Shown: piece after piece, positions 1 through 11,113 of the stretch
Layout of the letters: each line of letters starts with the position of its first letter
Position numbering within the stretch: the stretch's first letter is position 1
Origin: Amyelois transitella
Lineage: Eukaryota > Arthropoda > Insecta > Lepidoptera > Pyralidae
Assembly: GCF_032362555.1 (NCBI RefSeq)
Contig: NC_083507.1
Location: 4,839,001-4,903,000, forward strand
Reading direction: 5' to 3'
DNA: 64,000 nt
Notes under the pieces: generated by a model
What the model was told of the DNA's origin: nothing
The model's database searches: none
The model's input: only the letters and a program-made list of their open reading frames with translations
Translations under genes and position numbers: made by a program

Positions 1-395
1 TAAGTTTCACCAAGAGCTATGCGCTAAAAGGCCTGTCATGTCATACCTTGTGGCTGATGTAACAATAACGAAGGCGATTGCGCAATCACTATTATAATAG
101 TATGGAATAAGGTCCTAATCCCATTGGCGCAAATCGGTGGGTGTTCCACGTGGAGTGGGTACTCGAGCTGAGTAAAGAAACCTGTTTAGGTCACGACAGA
201 GCCACGTGTACCATGTCGTTTATTTCAATTGCTCTGTGATATCATTTAATACACTACTCGAGTCTTGTTCGCACCTTCTAGTTACATCTAGCGGCCATTG
301 AGCACCTAGGAAGAACGAGTAAAAACTGCAGATAAGAAACTTATTGACATGTGAATGTGTAAAAACCTTATTGAAAAATGCTCAAAAGTTTAACT
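1..395. other. Non-coding sequence, nothing recognised
   Basis: I see no gene here. The stretch near 280-300 holds a 'catctagcggcc'-type motif of the kind often seen in insect transposon remnants, but no element boundary could be placed. Confidence 0.3.
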
Positions 396-640
396 ACCTC
401 TGTGGCGTAGATGTAATGCGCTTATCTGTGATACACTGGAAACAAACTTTCGCAGATTGACATACATATGTCTTGGATGTTTATCTATATACATAAGTAT
501 TTAATTTAAAAAAAAACTATCGTTGTGTTAGCATCTCGTGATACAAGCCTCGAACATACTTCGAGTCTTACTCAATCTGTGTAATTTTACCCGTATATAT
601 TTATTTATAATTATTTATTTAATTTTTACGATTTGAATCC
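396..640 (+). mobile_element. tRNA-derived SINE, diverged copy
   Basis: The left end (396-440) reads like a degraded tRNA head ('cctctgtggcgtag', then 'gcgcttatctgtgatac'), matching the better head at 18690-18745 on the other strand. The body (460-590) contains 'tcttggatgtttatctatat' and 'ctcaatctgtgtaattt', and the tail is TATTTATTTA-rich. This layout is that of the tRNA-derived SINE familiar from Lepidoptera. A piece between box A and the body seems deleted, including box B. Confidence 0.55.
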
Positions 641-1256
641 AATGCGAAGTACTTATTTTGGCCATAAATATTTCATTTACATTAAATTGTACTGACTTGC
701 CCAATCAATGTGCTGGGATACTCTAAAGAGATGTGAGGATGTAACAGGGACACAACAGTAAAACAGTCAGATACACTTTGCTCGATTGAACAAAATCCAA
801 TGCTGCCTTTATTTAATATTGGTTTTGATTACTGTCCCTAAAATAAAAAACTAAGTAAAATTCAAATTGAAAAATTCAAAATTTTTATTCATTATTATAG
901 GATACTATATATCGCTTAATAATTGTCGTATGGTTTAACAACATTGGTTGACGTCAAATAAATTACTTAAAAACTAAGTTTACTGCCGCTTCCAAGGCGT
1001 CAGTGCAGAAGAAGCGGTAACAAACTGCACTGCAGCATTTTCTTCAACAACGTCAACTTCACAATATTAAATTATACTTAGAATAGAATGTGGACGAGAG
1101 AATACATTATTTAATTTTATATATTTATGAGATTTAATATTGAAAAAAAAAAAAAAGAATATATATATATATATTTTATGGATTGCCAATTTTAAAAAGA
1201 TTTATGTACAGAGTGTACTGAAATTTTGATTTAAGTTCAAATTAAACTACAATTAA

Positions 1257-1664
1257 TTACGAGGTTCCTGTGCCAAGCTCGAGCCAGATGTTTTTATCAT
1301 TAAGATAATCATCAGTCCTATAATAAGCCTTCTCACAAAGTACTTTCTTTACATACTCTTTGAATTTTCGGTTGGGCATATCAAGAACAGACTCCGGCAA
1401 CCTATTATAAAATCGTATACAGTTCCCCATAAATGATTTACTGACTTTGCTAAGCCTATGAAACGGCATGACTAATTTATGTTTATTACGTAAATTTCTA
1501 TCAGTTGTGGCACTAACTTTTTGAAAAAAAGAGGTATTTTCCTTACATACATTATAAGATCAAAAATGTACTGGGACGCTACTGTAGGTATGTTTATTTT
1601 CTTAAAGAGTTGTCTTAACGAGTCTCTTGGTCCTAAGCCGTAAATTGCGCGAACGGCCCTTTTC
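1257..1664 (-). mobile_element. 3' end of a non-LTR retrotransposon (Jockey/CR1-like), frameshifted
   Basis: Read on the minus strand, 1664-1540 encodes RAVRAIYGLGPRDSLR and continues to a DLIMYVRK motif. After a frame change near 1540, the 70-residue end carries NRLPESVLDMPNRKFKEYVK and KAYYRTDDYLND before a stop at 1257. This combination is the conserved C-terminal tail of reverse-transcriptase proteins in Jockey/CR1-type LINEs. The copy is 5'-truncated and broken, so it is a dead fragment. No target-site duplication was identified. Confidence 0.7.
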
Positions 1665-2550
1665 TGAAAATAATCATTTTAAGAATCATATTATTATTCT
1701 GCTTCAGTAACTTATACGATATAATAATTTAAACGTAGACGAGTAAAATGGCAAATTAACGAAAAGTAATTAAATTCTGCATTATATTAGGTATTTAAAA
1801 CAAATCTCTCTATCTCTTAATGAATTCTTCCTCTAGAGTTATAATACTTAGAACTGATATCCACGAAACTTGATCATAAGAAAACCTTAAGTGGTAGTTT
1901 TATATAACTGTTATCATAAAAATTGCATAGCTTCATCGCTAGACAAAAACTAAGGAGTGTTTCGCGTGAGCTTTGACATTGAATAATGAGAGCCAAGATG
2001 CCTCGAAATTGAACTGTATTTTATTTTAATGAATGCATTTGTAGGTCGACCGTTGTGTGAGCCATTACGATTACTAATCATGAAACGTTACTTGAAAATA
2101 TACTTGATTGATTTGAGAATGCAAGAAGCCATTACACCTAAATGTATATTACAGCTGTCTTGAATCCGGCGCTTGCGCAGATATACAGCATGTGCAAGTA
2201 AAACGATGGTAACTGTAATTTAGATAACCAATGAACGTATGCGTCGTAAAACTAGCTATTAAAGCCTGTTTTACTGCATACAATAGCTGTTTAGCTTATT
2301 CATATAATGTAAAACATATAACGATCCACTCGGAGTGCAAAACAAGATGATTTAAAAATAAAATGTCTTAATAATAAAATAAGCTGCAGTTATAAAATAT
2401 AAATACTTAGCTTAATTAAGTTTTCAGAATTATACACTCTACTCGCTTGCCTTTCAACAATTATGAACCGTCTTAGCATATGCAACTACAAAATAACTAT
2501 CCCGGCTTACAAGCCGTACAAACTCCACCATATTCGTATTAGGTACTTAC
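1665..2550. other. AT-rich non-coding sequence
   Basis: No convincing coding exon, RNA gene or repeat boundary was seen in this interval. Confidence 0.3.
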
Positions 2551-3120
2551 CTGGGTGAACGAGCGGTGCTCGATGGACGTCAGAAAAACCATAAAAAGTA
2601 GTAAAATCAAAAATTCACAAACAAAACTCAGAAAACCCATATAAAATATGTTATTAATTTTGTAAAAAGAGAACCGCCTTCAAGTGATATCCTCCTTTTT
2701 TGAGGACTATTAATTTTCAAAAACCTTCTATGAATCGTAACAAATACTCTCCTGAAAACCGCATCAAAATCGGTTCAGCAAAACGCGATTATTCTCACGT
2801 GTTGCATACAACCATGGAGGTTAAATTAGAGAACCACCTTTTTTCTATGTCTACGGATGAAACACCATAAAAAATATAATAATAAAAACAATCCAAAAGA
2901 TATCCAAAATCCACCAAAATATGGAAAAACAAAAAAAAAATAAAGTAATCCCTGTTGCCAAGGATCGAAACGAGACACTTGACTTGAAAACCGATGACCT
3001 GAGCTTTCGCATCGAGCAATCGCGGTGGGACATTAAGATCGATTTTTCCCCGTATAATTTAAACTAAATCGATAGAGACGTTTTCGAGAACGCGAGTACA
3101 ACGTCACAAAGGGACATATA
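2551..3120. repeat. Degenerate interspersed repeat block
   Basis: The block contains the phrase 'catcaaaatcggttcagc' (2763-2780), common in insect transposon remnants. It also holds two related AT-rich modules, around 2590-2650 and 2860-2940, each with an 'accataaaaa' core. At 2950-3030 the minus strand has a tRNA-like stretch ('gctcaggtcatcggttttc', then 'gtttcgatcc') that could be a SINE head. No intact element could be delimited. Confidence 0.4.
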
Positions 3121-3600
3121 CTGACTTCATATCTATTTTTAACCGATACGAACACAGATTTGGAGTCAGGTATTTTTAGGCCCAGATATCAGTCCAAGCA
3201 AATGTGTTACCCATAAACATAATCAACATCGTAAAACAGGTGTCAGTGTACCTGCGCGTACGCACGATCCGCTCTTGCTTGCGGTCAACCCAGATGCACG
3301 TGCATGCTAGTGCACCTCAGACATCACCGCATCTATACTGTTATCCGCATTGCGACTGCGGTCATATGTAGGTCGAAATTAAGTTTATGGCTAGAGAATT
3401 CCATACTAATTGCAACTCCATATTCTGAAGTCTCATTATAGATGCTTGCTTGAACTGGTTATACGATATGACATGGAATAGTTTTTAGATGTTTCAATAA
3501 AAGAACCAGTCGATAAGTGTTGCACATGCACGCTCTGTCGGTTTGTTTCATTCATTCCTACTATCCATATTTAATTTATTCCGTAATAAGAAAACAAATC
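3121..3600. other. Non-coding stretch with a GC-richer block
   Basis: The part at 3240-3370 is clearly richer in G+C than its surroundings and contains the palindromic 'tgcacgtgca'. It is open in more than one frame but has no recognisable protein signature. It could be a promoter or first exon of an unseen gene, but nothing in the sequence proves that. Confidence 0.25.
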
Positions 3601-3639
3601 TACAAAAAGGCAATTTTATATTCAAACTGCCTTTTTGTA
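3601..3639. repeat. Perfect 12-bp inverted repeat (hairpin)
   Basis: The sequence tacaaaaaggca at 3601-3612 is exactly complementary to tgcctttttgta at 3628-3639, with a 15-base loop. Its function is unknown. Confidence 0.8.
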
Positions 3640-5699
3640 AATCCACGGCTCGGCTTTCGCTCAAACTAACAAATGATAATTGAATAATAATTTATGTGAT
3701 TAGTTTTCTGATGGTAAAATCCTTCATTAAAATATTCCTAACCTATGTGGGAAGGTTGCTGGTTTGCTGTTGCATAAAGGAATTCAATGCCTATTTAATT
3801 GACATTAAAATGCAGTATTACCTTGGAGTTAATTTGTGAAGCAATCGACTTCTGTTTACTTACCATGAATAAGGCAAATGTCCACCGTACTGACCTTTGT
3901 GAAATACTTGATTTATTTAACAAAGGTATTATTCCAAGAACACTTATTATATAACCTATGCACTGTGCAGATAATATAAGCAAAGTATCTCACTCTGGAA
4001 AAACCTTTTATAAATATTTATTCATTACTCGAATTATAAATCTACCTTAATTACTGATAAGATACATTTATACTAACGATGAAGTAATTACATCATCGTT
4101 TTCATTTTATGACAGCTCACATTTTTACACCTGTTCAAAGCGCGTTCATATTGATCTAACAGAAATGTTCACCAGACAGCCAAATTAATTTTACTTTACC
4201 TCCTTATACAAGTACATATAGAGAGAATGCTCGTTGACACATTGTAAGTACTTGGTTGTCGCTTGTTAGCCGAATTTTCAACATTGTTTAGTACAAATTA
4301 TAAAGAAATTCTTACATAATCATGAAATTTAAATTGTTTCAAATCTAGGTATCTAGTAAATTAATTTTTGATGTAAAATCAAAAAAAAATAATTTGCTGC
4401 TCTCCTATGCCATTACTTACGATAAGTATATAATGACGTCTATATCCCATGCGGGGTAGAGAGAGTCTAGAGTTCAGGCCACATTCAGCTTAAGCCATAC
4501 TTAATGATGGAATTCAGATTCTGTTCTATTCTTACCAAAAGCGAAATATCTATATATAGTGAATTAAAAAACAACAAAAAACAGATTTGTTTACATTCGC
4601 CCATCTGCAGTTGCTGCCACGTTACGGGATGCAGCTTCCCACGATCGTCCAAATATTTGTAAAAATCTAGTTAAGGCGCCTTGTAGTATTTTCCATCACA
4701 TTCAACACTTAGCTATCAAGTAACTTAAACGAGGCATAAACACGACACCAGACTGTCGCACCCTCTCGAATTAACTCCCCTTTATACAGTCGAATGTTTT
4801 ATAAAACTTTACAAGAGACGCTTTGGAATATAAACATAAATAAGTAGTTGAAGTGAAAGAGCTTAGTATTTCCAGTAATTGAGTGGAAACAATCTTTTAG
4901 ATGGAATCTTCTAATAATCACTTCGCTTTCTTAGTAACATGCATAATATATAAAATTCTTCTTTTGCTTCATTCACATTATTCAATCTTTTCATCCAAAC
5001 TCTGTTTCATATTACACGAGTAATATATGTGATAAGCTATGAATACCTATCAATCTATATAATAAAGAGAAAAAATAATTAATAAAGAGAGGGACATTAC
5101 ATAACGCTACAGATGTAATGTTATTTATCTCTTAGTTGCAGTGGATACCGGACCTAATATGTCATTGTGAGCGGTGCACCATTCTCTCACATTGATTGCA
5201 TTACATTCTCTATGTAATACTTATAGTGATGATAACCGCAAAGGAATTCTTTTTTTATCGTATCATCATGCGGTATACAAACCCACTGACATTTAAGAAA
5301 TTTTATTTTGCAATTCTAGTGCAATGCCTCTAAGGTTATGTCATAATTGATGACACATTTAATGAACAATAGTACCATAGAAATCTTGATAATGGTAAAA
5401 CGATTATGATTACTTAACAATAATAACAAGTGCAACCATAACTTATACCGTATTTAAAAAATTATTGAACTTACAACGTACATATAAAATTTATTAAGTT
5501 GTTTTTCTTTCTTTCTAATATCTTCTTTAGTGTTTTTAAACTCTACGCAATACACATTTCAATGACTGGATTATGTGAAATACAATTTGGCGTTTAAATA
5601 ACCAGAGAAGGGTACTTTTCGTTCCTGAAAAAAAAACACTACTTACCTATAACGATAGACAATAATAGTTATTTAAAGCTAGATAATTATTACTTAATA
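3640..5699. other. AT-rich non-coding stretch with one SINE fragment
   Basis: No gene was recognised. The only identifiable element is the minus-strand SINE fragment at 4434-4527. The remainder is low-complexity AT-rich sequence with no clear splice-bounded exon. Confidence 0.3.
4434..4527 (-). mobile_element. SINE-like repeat, 3' fragment
   Basis: On the minus strand this matches the right half of the SINE-like family: a 'ctgaatgtggcc' segment, the 'ctaccccgcatgggatatag' segment and 'acgtc'. The TATG tail has decayed. Confidence 0.6.
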
Positions 5700-6080
5700 C
5701 AATTTCCGCTACGATTGAAAATTAAGGAAATGAACGAAGGTCACCCCCATGGTAAAAAAGGGATGTACCGTGCCTACCGCCATCGACATCGTGACCTGGA
5801 ATCCCAGTGGCACCACCACACCTCTACCGCCTTTTGTGACGCCTCACGCCGTATTTTCGCCCTCGTTAATAGAGGCCTTTTGAAGTTTTTCTTGATCGAT
5901 GGCATACAGTCAACCACATTTATTAGGTTACTTACAAATTTTAATAACAATAAAAAAATTGCCTCGAGCGGAACCACGTCCTCTAAACCGTGCCAGCATT
6001 ATTTTTACGTACCTATTAAAATTTATCTTAATTCATATCCAACTAGTATTAAAAGTACCTACATGGAAAGAAAATTATAA
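5700..6080. other. Unidentified GC-richer block
   Basis: Positions 5740-5880 are GC-richer than the flanks and open on both strands. The translations are dominated by His, Arg and Trp and show no domain I recognise. No good splice sites frame it. It may be a transposon remnant, and I do not call a gene. Confidence 0.3.
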
Positions 6081-6176
6081 CAGTGGCATTTGACCAGCGC
6101 CTATTTAGAAAATAATCTCTACGACAGAACCTTTCGATATAACAACTTCCTGTAATTTTAGTAATATATCATATCA

Positions 6177-6209
6177 ACAAGCTTACAACCTACTTGGTTG
6201 TAAGCTTGT
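6177..6209. repeat. Perfect 14-bp inverted repeat (hairpin)
   Basis: Bases 6177-6190 (acaagcttacaacc) pair exactly with 6196-6209 (ggttgtaagcttgt) around the 5-base loop tactt. It lies about 160 bases left of a SINE-like copy. Confidence 0.85.
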
Positions 6210-6367
6210 ATGATGTACAAACGATAAATCGAGTTATAAATCCAAGATATAATCTTGATTATAGTTATAAAGTAATCTTATGGCCTTCACTGAGTCTATT
6301 GTCTAAGTAGATAATTCTATCTTATTTATTTTAGCTTTATGACGTTACATAATAATAACGTTGTGAT

Positions 6368-6617
6368 TCCCGGCATCAAATAAAAAAAGAATAAGACCAC
6401 TCCATCGCGTTCCCAAGGAGGTCGTAAAAGGCGACTAAGGGACAAGCTTAAAAACTTGCGATTCTTCTTTTAGGCGATGGACTAGCAACCTGTTACTATT
6501 TGAATCTCAATTCTATCATTAATCCAAACAGCTGAACGTGGCCTAACAGTATTTTCAAGACTGTTAGCTCTGTCTACCCAGCAAGAGATATAGACGTTTA
6601 TATGTATGTTTGTACAT
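6368..6617 (+). mobile_element. SINE-like repeat, near full length
   Basis: The copy begins with the 'cccggcatcaaa' head. It runs through 'gtcgtaaaaggcgactaagg', 'ttaggcgatggactagcaac', 'gctgaacgtggcc' and 'gctctgtctacccagcaag', and ends in 'atatagacg' and a short TATG-like tail. The same order of segments recurs in many copies in this window. Confidence 0.75.
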
Positions 6618-6761
6618 AAAAATAGTTAGAATTGACAATTAGGTAAATAAGAGCGACAGTAGAGTATAAATCGTGTGTTTAAATTAAGACTCGTGCATTG
6701 AATATGTTTGATCCCTTGTAGACAGTTCCTGGCCGCATGTAGCTGGATGGTTAGCTAATGA

Positions 6762-6791
6762 TTCAGGCTGGATGTAACCATCCAGCCTGAA
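6762..6791. repeat. Perfect 13-bp inverted repeat (hairpin)
   Basis: ttcaggctggatg at 6762-6774 is exactly complementary to catccagcctgaa at 6779-6791, with the 4-base loop taac. Part of the stem ('gctggatgg') also occurs at 6742-6750. Confidence 0.85.
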
Positions 6792-7752
6792 ATTCAGAAA
6801 CTTATATTTAACGACAGATTGCTAAATCAATCAACTAAAAGCGAAATGTAAAGTTAAATGACTTTTACTTTATTTTTTTATTACTCTGCGCTGGAAAATA
6901 ATTAACTATATTTTATCCTTAACCAGACTAGTATAAAATTAAAATAAGGCATGAAAATTTCTTCCCATCTTAGTGTCTTCTTTATGAAATTCGCTGTTCA
7001 GGGAAGCGAGGGTGCCGATAAGCCTGTGGGAAACCCATGAATGTCACTAGTCACGCGAATGGGCGTTCCCTTGAGTAAAAACCATTTTATTGATCAGCTA
7101 GAATCATAGTTTATGTAAAAAAATTAGGCAAGTAATAACGTTCGTGGTAGAACAATACTTATGTAAAGTAAATATACTTACATAATGAAGAGAAATTTTG
7201 TTTTTTTTTTTACTATTTTTATGTCAATGTTTGAAGAGAGAGAAATGTTTTATTAAAAGATTAACAAACATCAGATAATTCTATACCTCTTTTGTCAAAG
7301 TTTAGAGGTAGTTATTGTCATAAGAGAAAGTTGCATTTTATGTTAATGAAGAAGTTGATTGATAGCAGCGTAACTATAAGTTGCAAAAAAATATTGTTAT
7401 TGGCAAAATATTCAGTATTTTAATATTATACTCATTATCAGTAAAGATGTCTAATATACAAAATACCATTTAGTTATAAATTAACTTAACATTTAGATCC
7501 TCAATACACCTCTGAATATAAAATAAATATAAATTCAGATATGACTTGACTAAATGAATGTTGACAGGTAGAGAATGGCTTCGCAAATTCACCTGTTTAT
7601 GACTCAATAAAGTAACCCATTAAACAAATAGACGAGAGACCCAATTTAAAGAATACAATCAAAGGCCGTGTTACTTAGACTAACGCCAATGGGAAAAAAA
7701 TTTTTGAAATAAATAAATAATTAAACTTATAACATGTTTTATTTGTTTACAG
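6792..7752. other. Probable intron upstream of the GT49 exons
   Basis: This AT-rich sequence ends in a polypyrimidine-AG acceptor at 7751-7752, just before the first recognised GT49 exon. It is therefore probably intron. No upstream coding exon was found in it. Confidence 0.4.
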
Positions 7753-10700
7753 ATGGCTAGCTCCCGTGAGTTTGGCTATTCACGCTCCAGGCGCGGACAT
7801 GACCGCTGCTGTGAACAGCATCAGATACCTGCGGGACTGCCTGGGCAACGAACTCATCCGGCAGTACGTCACGTTCCACATCTTCTTCTCCAATAAACAT
7901 ATACCTGCTAAGGTTAGTATCTAGCCCTTTATTGGTTTGACCAAATTTAAAGAACAATGGTCAGAACAATGTGCTAAGAGCGGTAAAACAAACACGCTTT
8001 CCCATTTTTAGTAACAAAAAGTCCGCCTTTTGTACATTTTTTATATAAGTAAATAAATAAATAAGTGTGGAAGTATAGATATTAGGTCAAGAGAACTTTA
8101 ACCTTTCCGGTATCACCACTAAACCACGCACGTCTCGTACCTCCCTTTGCTATGATAGAATAGTATTTTCCAAATTTAATTCTGGACTCTTAAAGACTGG
8201 ATAACATAACTTACTATTAAGAACCTAGATCAGCAGGAATACCACATCTATTATAGGAATACAAGTGGTCACTGGGCAAGCAAGTCTACGGACACGCTTA
8301 ATAGCAGCAGTGTGGCGCGGAAGCTACCGGATATTGTTCCTTCCTAATAGAACACGATTAACTTAGTGCTTTTGAAATAAAACTTTAAATTAATGTTTCA
8401 GATTCCAGACCCGAACAAATTTCTGGCGACTCCTTACAATTGCACACTTTCACCACCGTACACGAATGTGAATGTTAGCAACACCTACATGAAGCAGAAG
8501 AGTCTATTGTACCCGGTGAATGTCGCTCGGAACGTTGCAAGAGATTCGGCCTTGACACACTTTATCTTGCCTTCAGACATAGAGCTGTATCCGAGTCCCA
8601 ATCTCGCTCCAAGATTCCTTAATATGATTGCGAGGAACGCCAAGCCTTTGAATACTTCCACCAACCCAAGAGTCTTTCCAATAAGCCTCTTTGAAGTCGC
8701 CACCAATATCCAAGTAAGCTTTCTTCTATTCTATTGACTAAGGGATAGGCTTACAAAATTGGCATTCTTTTTTTAGACGATGGGCTAGCAACTTGTCACT
8801 ATTTGAATCTCAATCCTATCATTAAACCAAATAACTGAACGTGGCCATTCAGTCTTTTCAAGACTGTTGGCTCTGTCTGCCCCGCAAGGGATATAGACGT
8901 GACCATATATATATACTATTGGGAACATACATACCTGGCCGTGAAAAATATATTATAAATGGAGTATTTACCCACTTAAAGCAACCTATAGCTACTTATT
9001 TATTTAATTCTTCATTGACTTAATAGAATAAATTTAAAAACTGTATGTCATTGTAAAAATATGAAGTACAGGATTTTTTTAAATTGGATTATAGTTTGAA
9101 ACGTTCACGAAAACAAAACTCAATAAAAGAGTTCAATAAACTCAAAATTATTTTTTTTTTTAGGTGCCATCGACCAAAACGGAACTGCAGGCGATGTTAG
9201 CGAAGAAAACCGCAATTCCTTTCCACAAGTACGTGTGTCCGTATTGCCACAACATACCTCAAGGAGAACAATGGATGAATGCATCGGAAACTTCGCGTAA
9301 GTTAGACTTGTGCATAATATGCATAATTTATTAACAATAACTTTTCCAAACACATTTTTGTAATAATTCAGTTATCAGTCCCGGCGTTAGACTCTGTTGC
9401 GTCTTCAACTCTCCAAAGAAGAGTCCGGTGTATGACCATTGATCACTATCCTGAAGTGGGTAGGACTCCCATCTGACTACCTTTACCTTTGCAGTCTAAC
9501 CCACCAGGGTTATATGCCCAGTTGCGTGAATCTGCAAAATTTTTCCCGATGTTTTCTCTCACCGCAAGAACATCATTTGACAATCAAACATGATCATGAT
9601 TCAGAAAACAGTGATTTGAACCAGTGCAACATGCTTCTTTATGCGTGTATTAAAAAAACAATTGACATGAACAATTAGAAACTTTCGATATTGTGTGGAT
9701 TTTCATTAAGCAAAATATCAATGTAGTTCGAGTTCGAGACAGGACAAGAGCTCAATTTAGACTGGTCAACATGGAGATTAGAAATCGCACGACACATCCT
9801 GGATTTTATAATCATATTGTACGAATTCGTACATTAAACGTTCTATACATTTTAAAGAACCGGTGATTGATGTAATCAATTCTTATTGAGTGTAACTTTC
9901 GCATGGGTCTTCAAGTTACTTCGGTAATTAATCTTTATGCTGTTAGTATCGTGAGCTATTTATGCCGTATGTAGTGGCGTGGTCGTCGTATGGGGCATTC
10001 TATTTGCGTATTATGGTTCAATGACCGCGCCTTACACACCCATTCCCAGACTACCGGGTACCGGCTCAGACTTCTACGCCAATTTGCAGAATCATAAACT
10101 TTCTGCCCCAGCACAACAGGGCCTAACTGCCACTAACGATAGTCTTGCGTAATTTCCGTAATTCCATATAAGTACCTTTACAAATATGTACATATAAGTA
10201 CTTAGCTTAGTTACATATGAGCTAGTCGAAGCCAACTTTAAACCTGAATAGTTCCTGCTTTGATACCTTCTTTCATTGAAAACCAAGAAAATTTCACACA
10301 AGTTAGTAACTTACCTAATCAATAAATATTTCTATACAGTGTACCTACTACTTAACTTTGGTATTACATGATCAAGCCATGGCTAAATTTACGTGAAAGA
10401 TTTTTGATTTACCCAATTATTATTATTTTTTACAGAAATGGATGTATTTCACATTGGGAAGAGACGAGGAAAATTTGTTCATTGGGAACCAATATTTATT
10501 GGAACTCATCAAGATCCCCATTACGATGAACGACTGAGTTGGGAAGGCAAGAAGGATAAAATGACACAGGTAAATTACTCAAAAGTTTTGAAGAAATACC
10601 TTCGTCTTTAACGCAAAGAACATTTTTTCATATAAAAATTATCTTAACAATATAATACAGTTTATAAATTACTCAATTAATTTAACGCGATAATTTTAAA

Positions 10701-11113
10701 TACCTATCTTAAACGTGAATGACGGTAGCGCACTGCAGTATTTTCACGAATCATGACGTGCCTAGCTAGACGATATATGCGGAAGACTCGATCCGTCTTC
10801 AGATTTAGTTCGAGTTTTGTATTTATTTTGTAATGGCTTCAGCGCTGTGCACAATACAAATAACTATCGTATAACTATTTCTATCATTGTACTAAAATAA
10901 CTTGTTTGATTCCAGGGCTACATCCTTTGCGTCAAAGATTACGACTTTATGATTCTTAACAACGCTTTCCTCATCCACAAACCCGGTATTAAACGCTACG
11001 TCAAAGACGCGAAAAGAGATTTTCTTACTTCTAAACAAGGAAGCTTCGTTAAAAATGTCATAATGCCAGAACTCAAGAAACTTTTTGGAACAAAGAGTGG
11101 GTGCGCGCTGTGA
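7753..11113 (+). CDS. GT49 family glycosyltransferase (beta-1,4-glucuronyltransferase 1-like), 3' exons
   Basis: Five exons join in phase: 7753-7912, 8402-8713, 9164-9296, 10436-10569 and 10916-11113 (stop TGA). All have AG/GT borders. They encode the last 311 residues. Signature segments include WLAPVSLAIHAPGAD, YPVNVARNVARDSALTHF, LPSDIELYPSP, a CPYCHNIP pair of cysteines, FVHWEPIFIGTHQDPHYDER and NNAFLIHKPGIK. This matches the GT49 domain of B4GAT1, a Golgi type II membrane enzyme that adds glucuronic acid to the O-mannosyl glycan of dystroglycan; arthropods have several less studied relatives. The first base completes a codon from an upstream exon, so the cytoplasmic tail, membrane anchor and roughly 100 N-terminal residues lie upstream, unrecognised or outside the window. 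The usual D-x-D metal motif reads D-I-E here. A polyadenylation signal AATAAA lies at 11232-11237. The family call is firm; the donor and acceptor sugars are inference. Confidence 0.9.
8738..8915 (+). mobile_element. SINE-like repeat inside a GT49 intron
   Basis: This 5'-shortened copy starts in 'gactaagggataggctt' and contains 'gacgatgggctagcaac', 'gaacgtggcc' and 'ctgccccgcaagggatatag', then 'acgtgaccatata'. It lies just downstream of the exon ending at 8713. Confidence 0.75.
9370..9670 (+). repeat. Interspersed repeat of unknown class, in a GT49 intron
   Basis: Segments such as 'tatatgcccagttgcgtgaa', 'cccgatgttttctctcaccg' and 'tgaaccagtgcaacatgc' match a repeat type common in insect genomes. 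A second, shorter copy appears at 40025-40140. The class (SINE or LINE tail) could not be decided. Confidence 0.45.

Noticed and set aside
2551-2640. Minus-strand 30-codon segment reading like a signal peptide and ending at a perfect CAG|GTAAGT donor
   Set aside because: The hydrophobic part comes from T-rich sequence, a related module with an 'accataaaaa' core recurs at 2860-2940, and no second exon was found downstream on that strand. A repeat origin is more likely.
5715-6080. 121-codon open frame on the plus strand
   Set aside because: The composition is odd (His/Arg then Asn/Lys/Thr), no domain is recognisable, and it crosses an abrupt change from GC-rich to AT-rich sequence.
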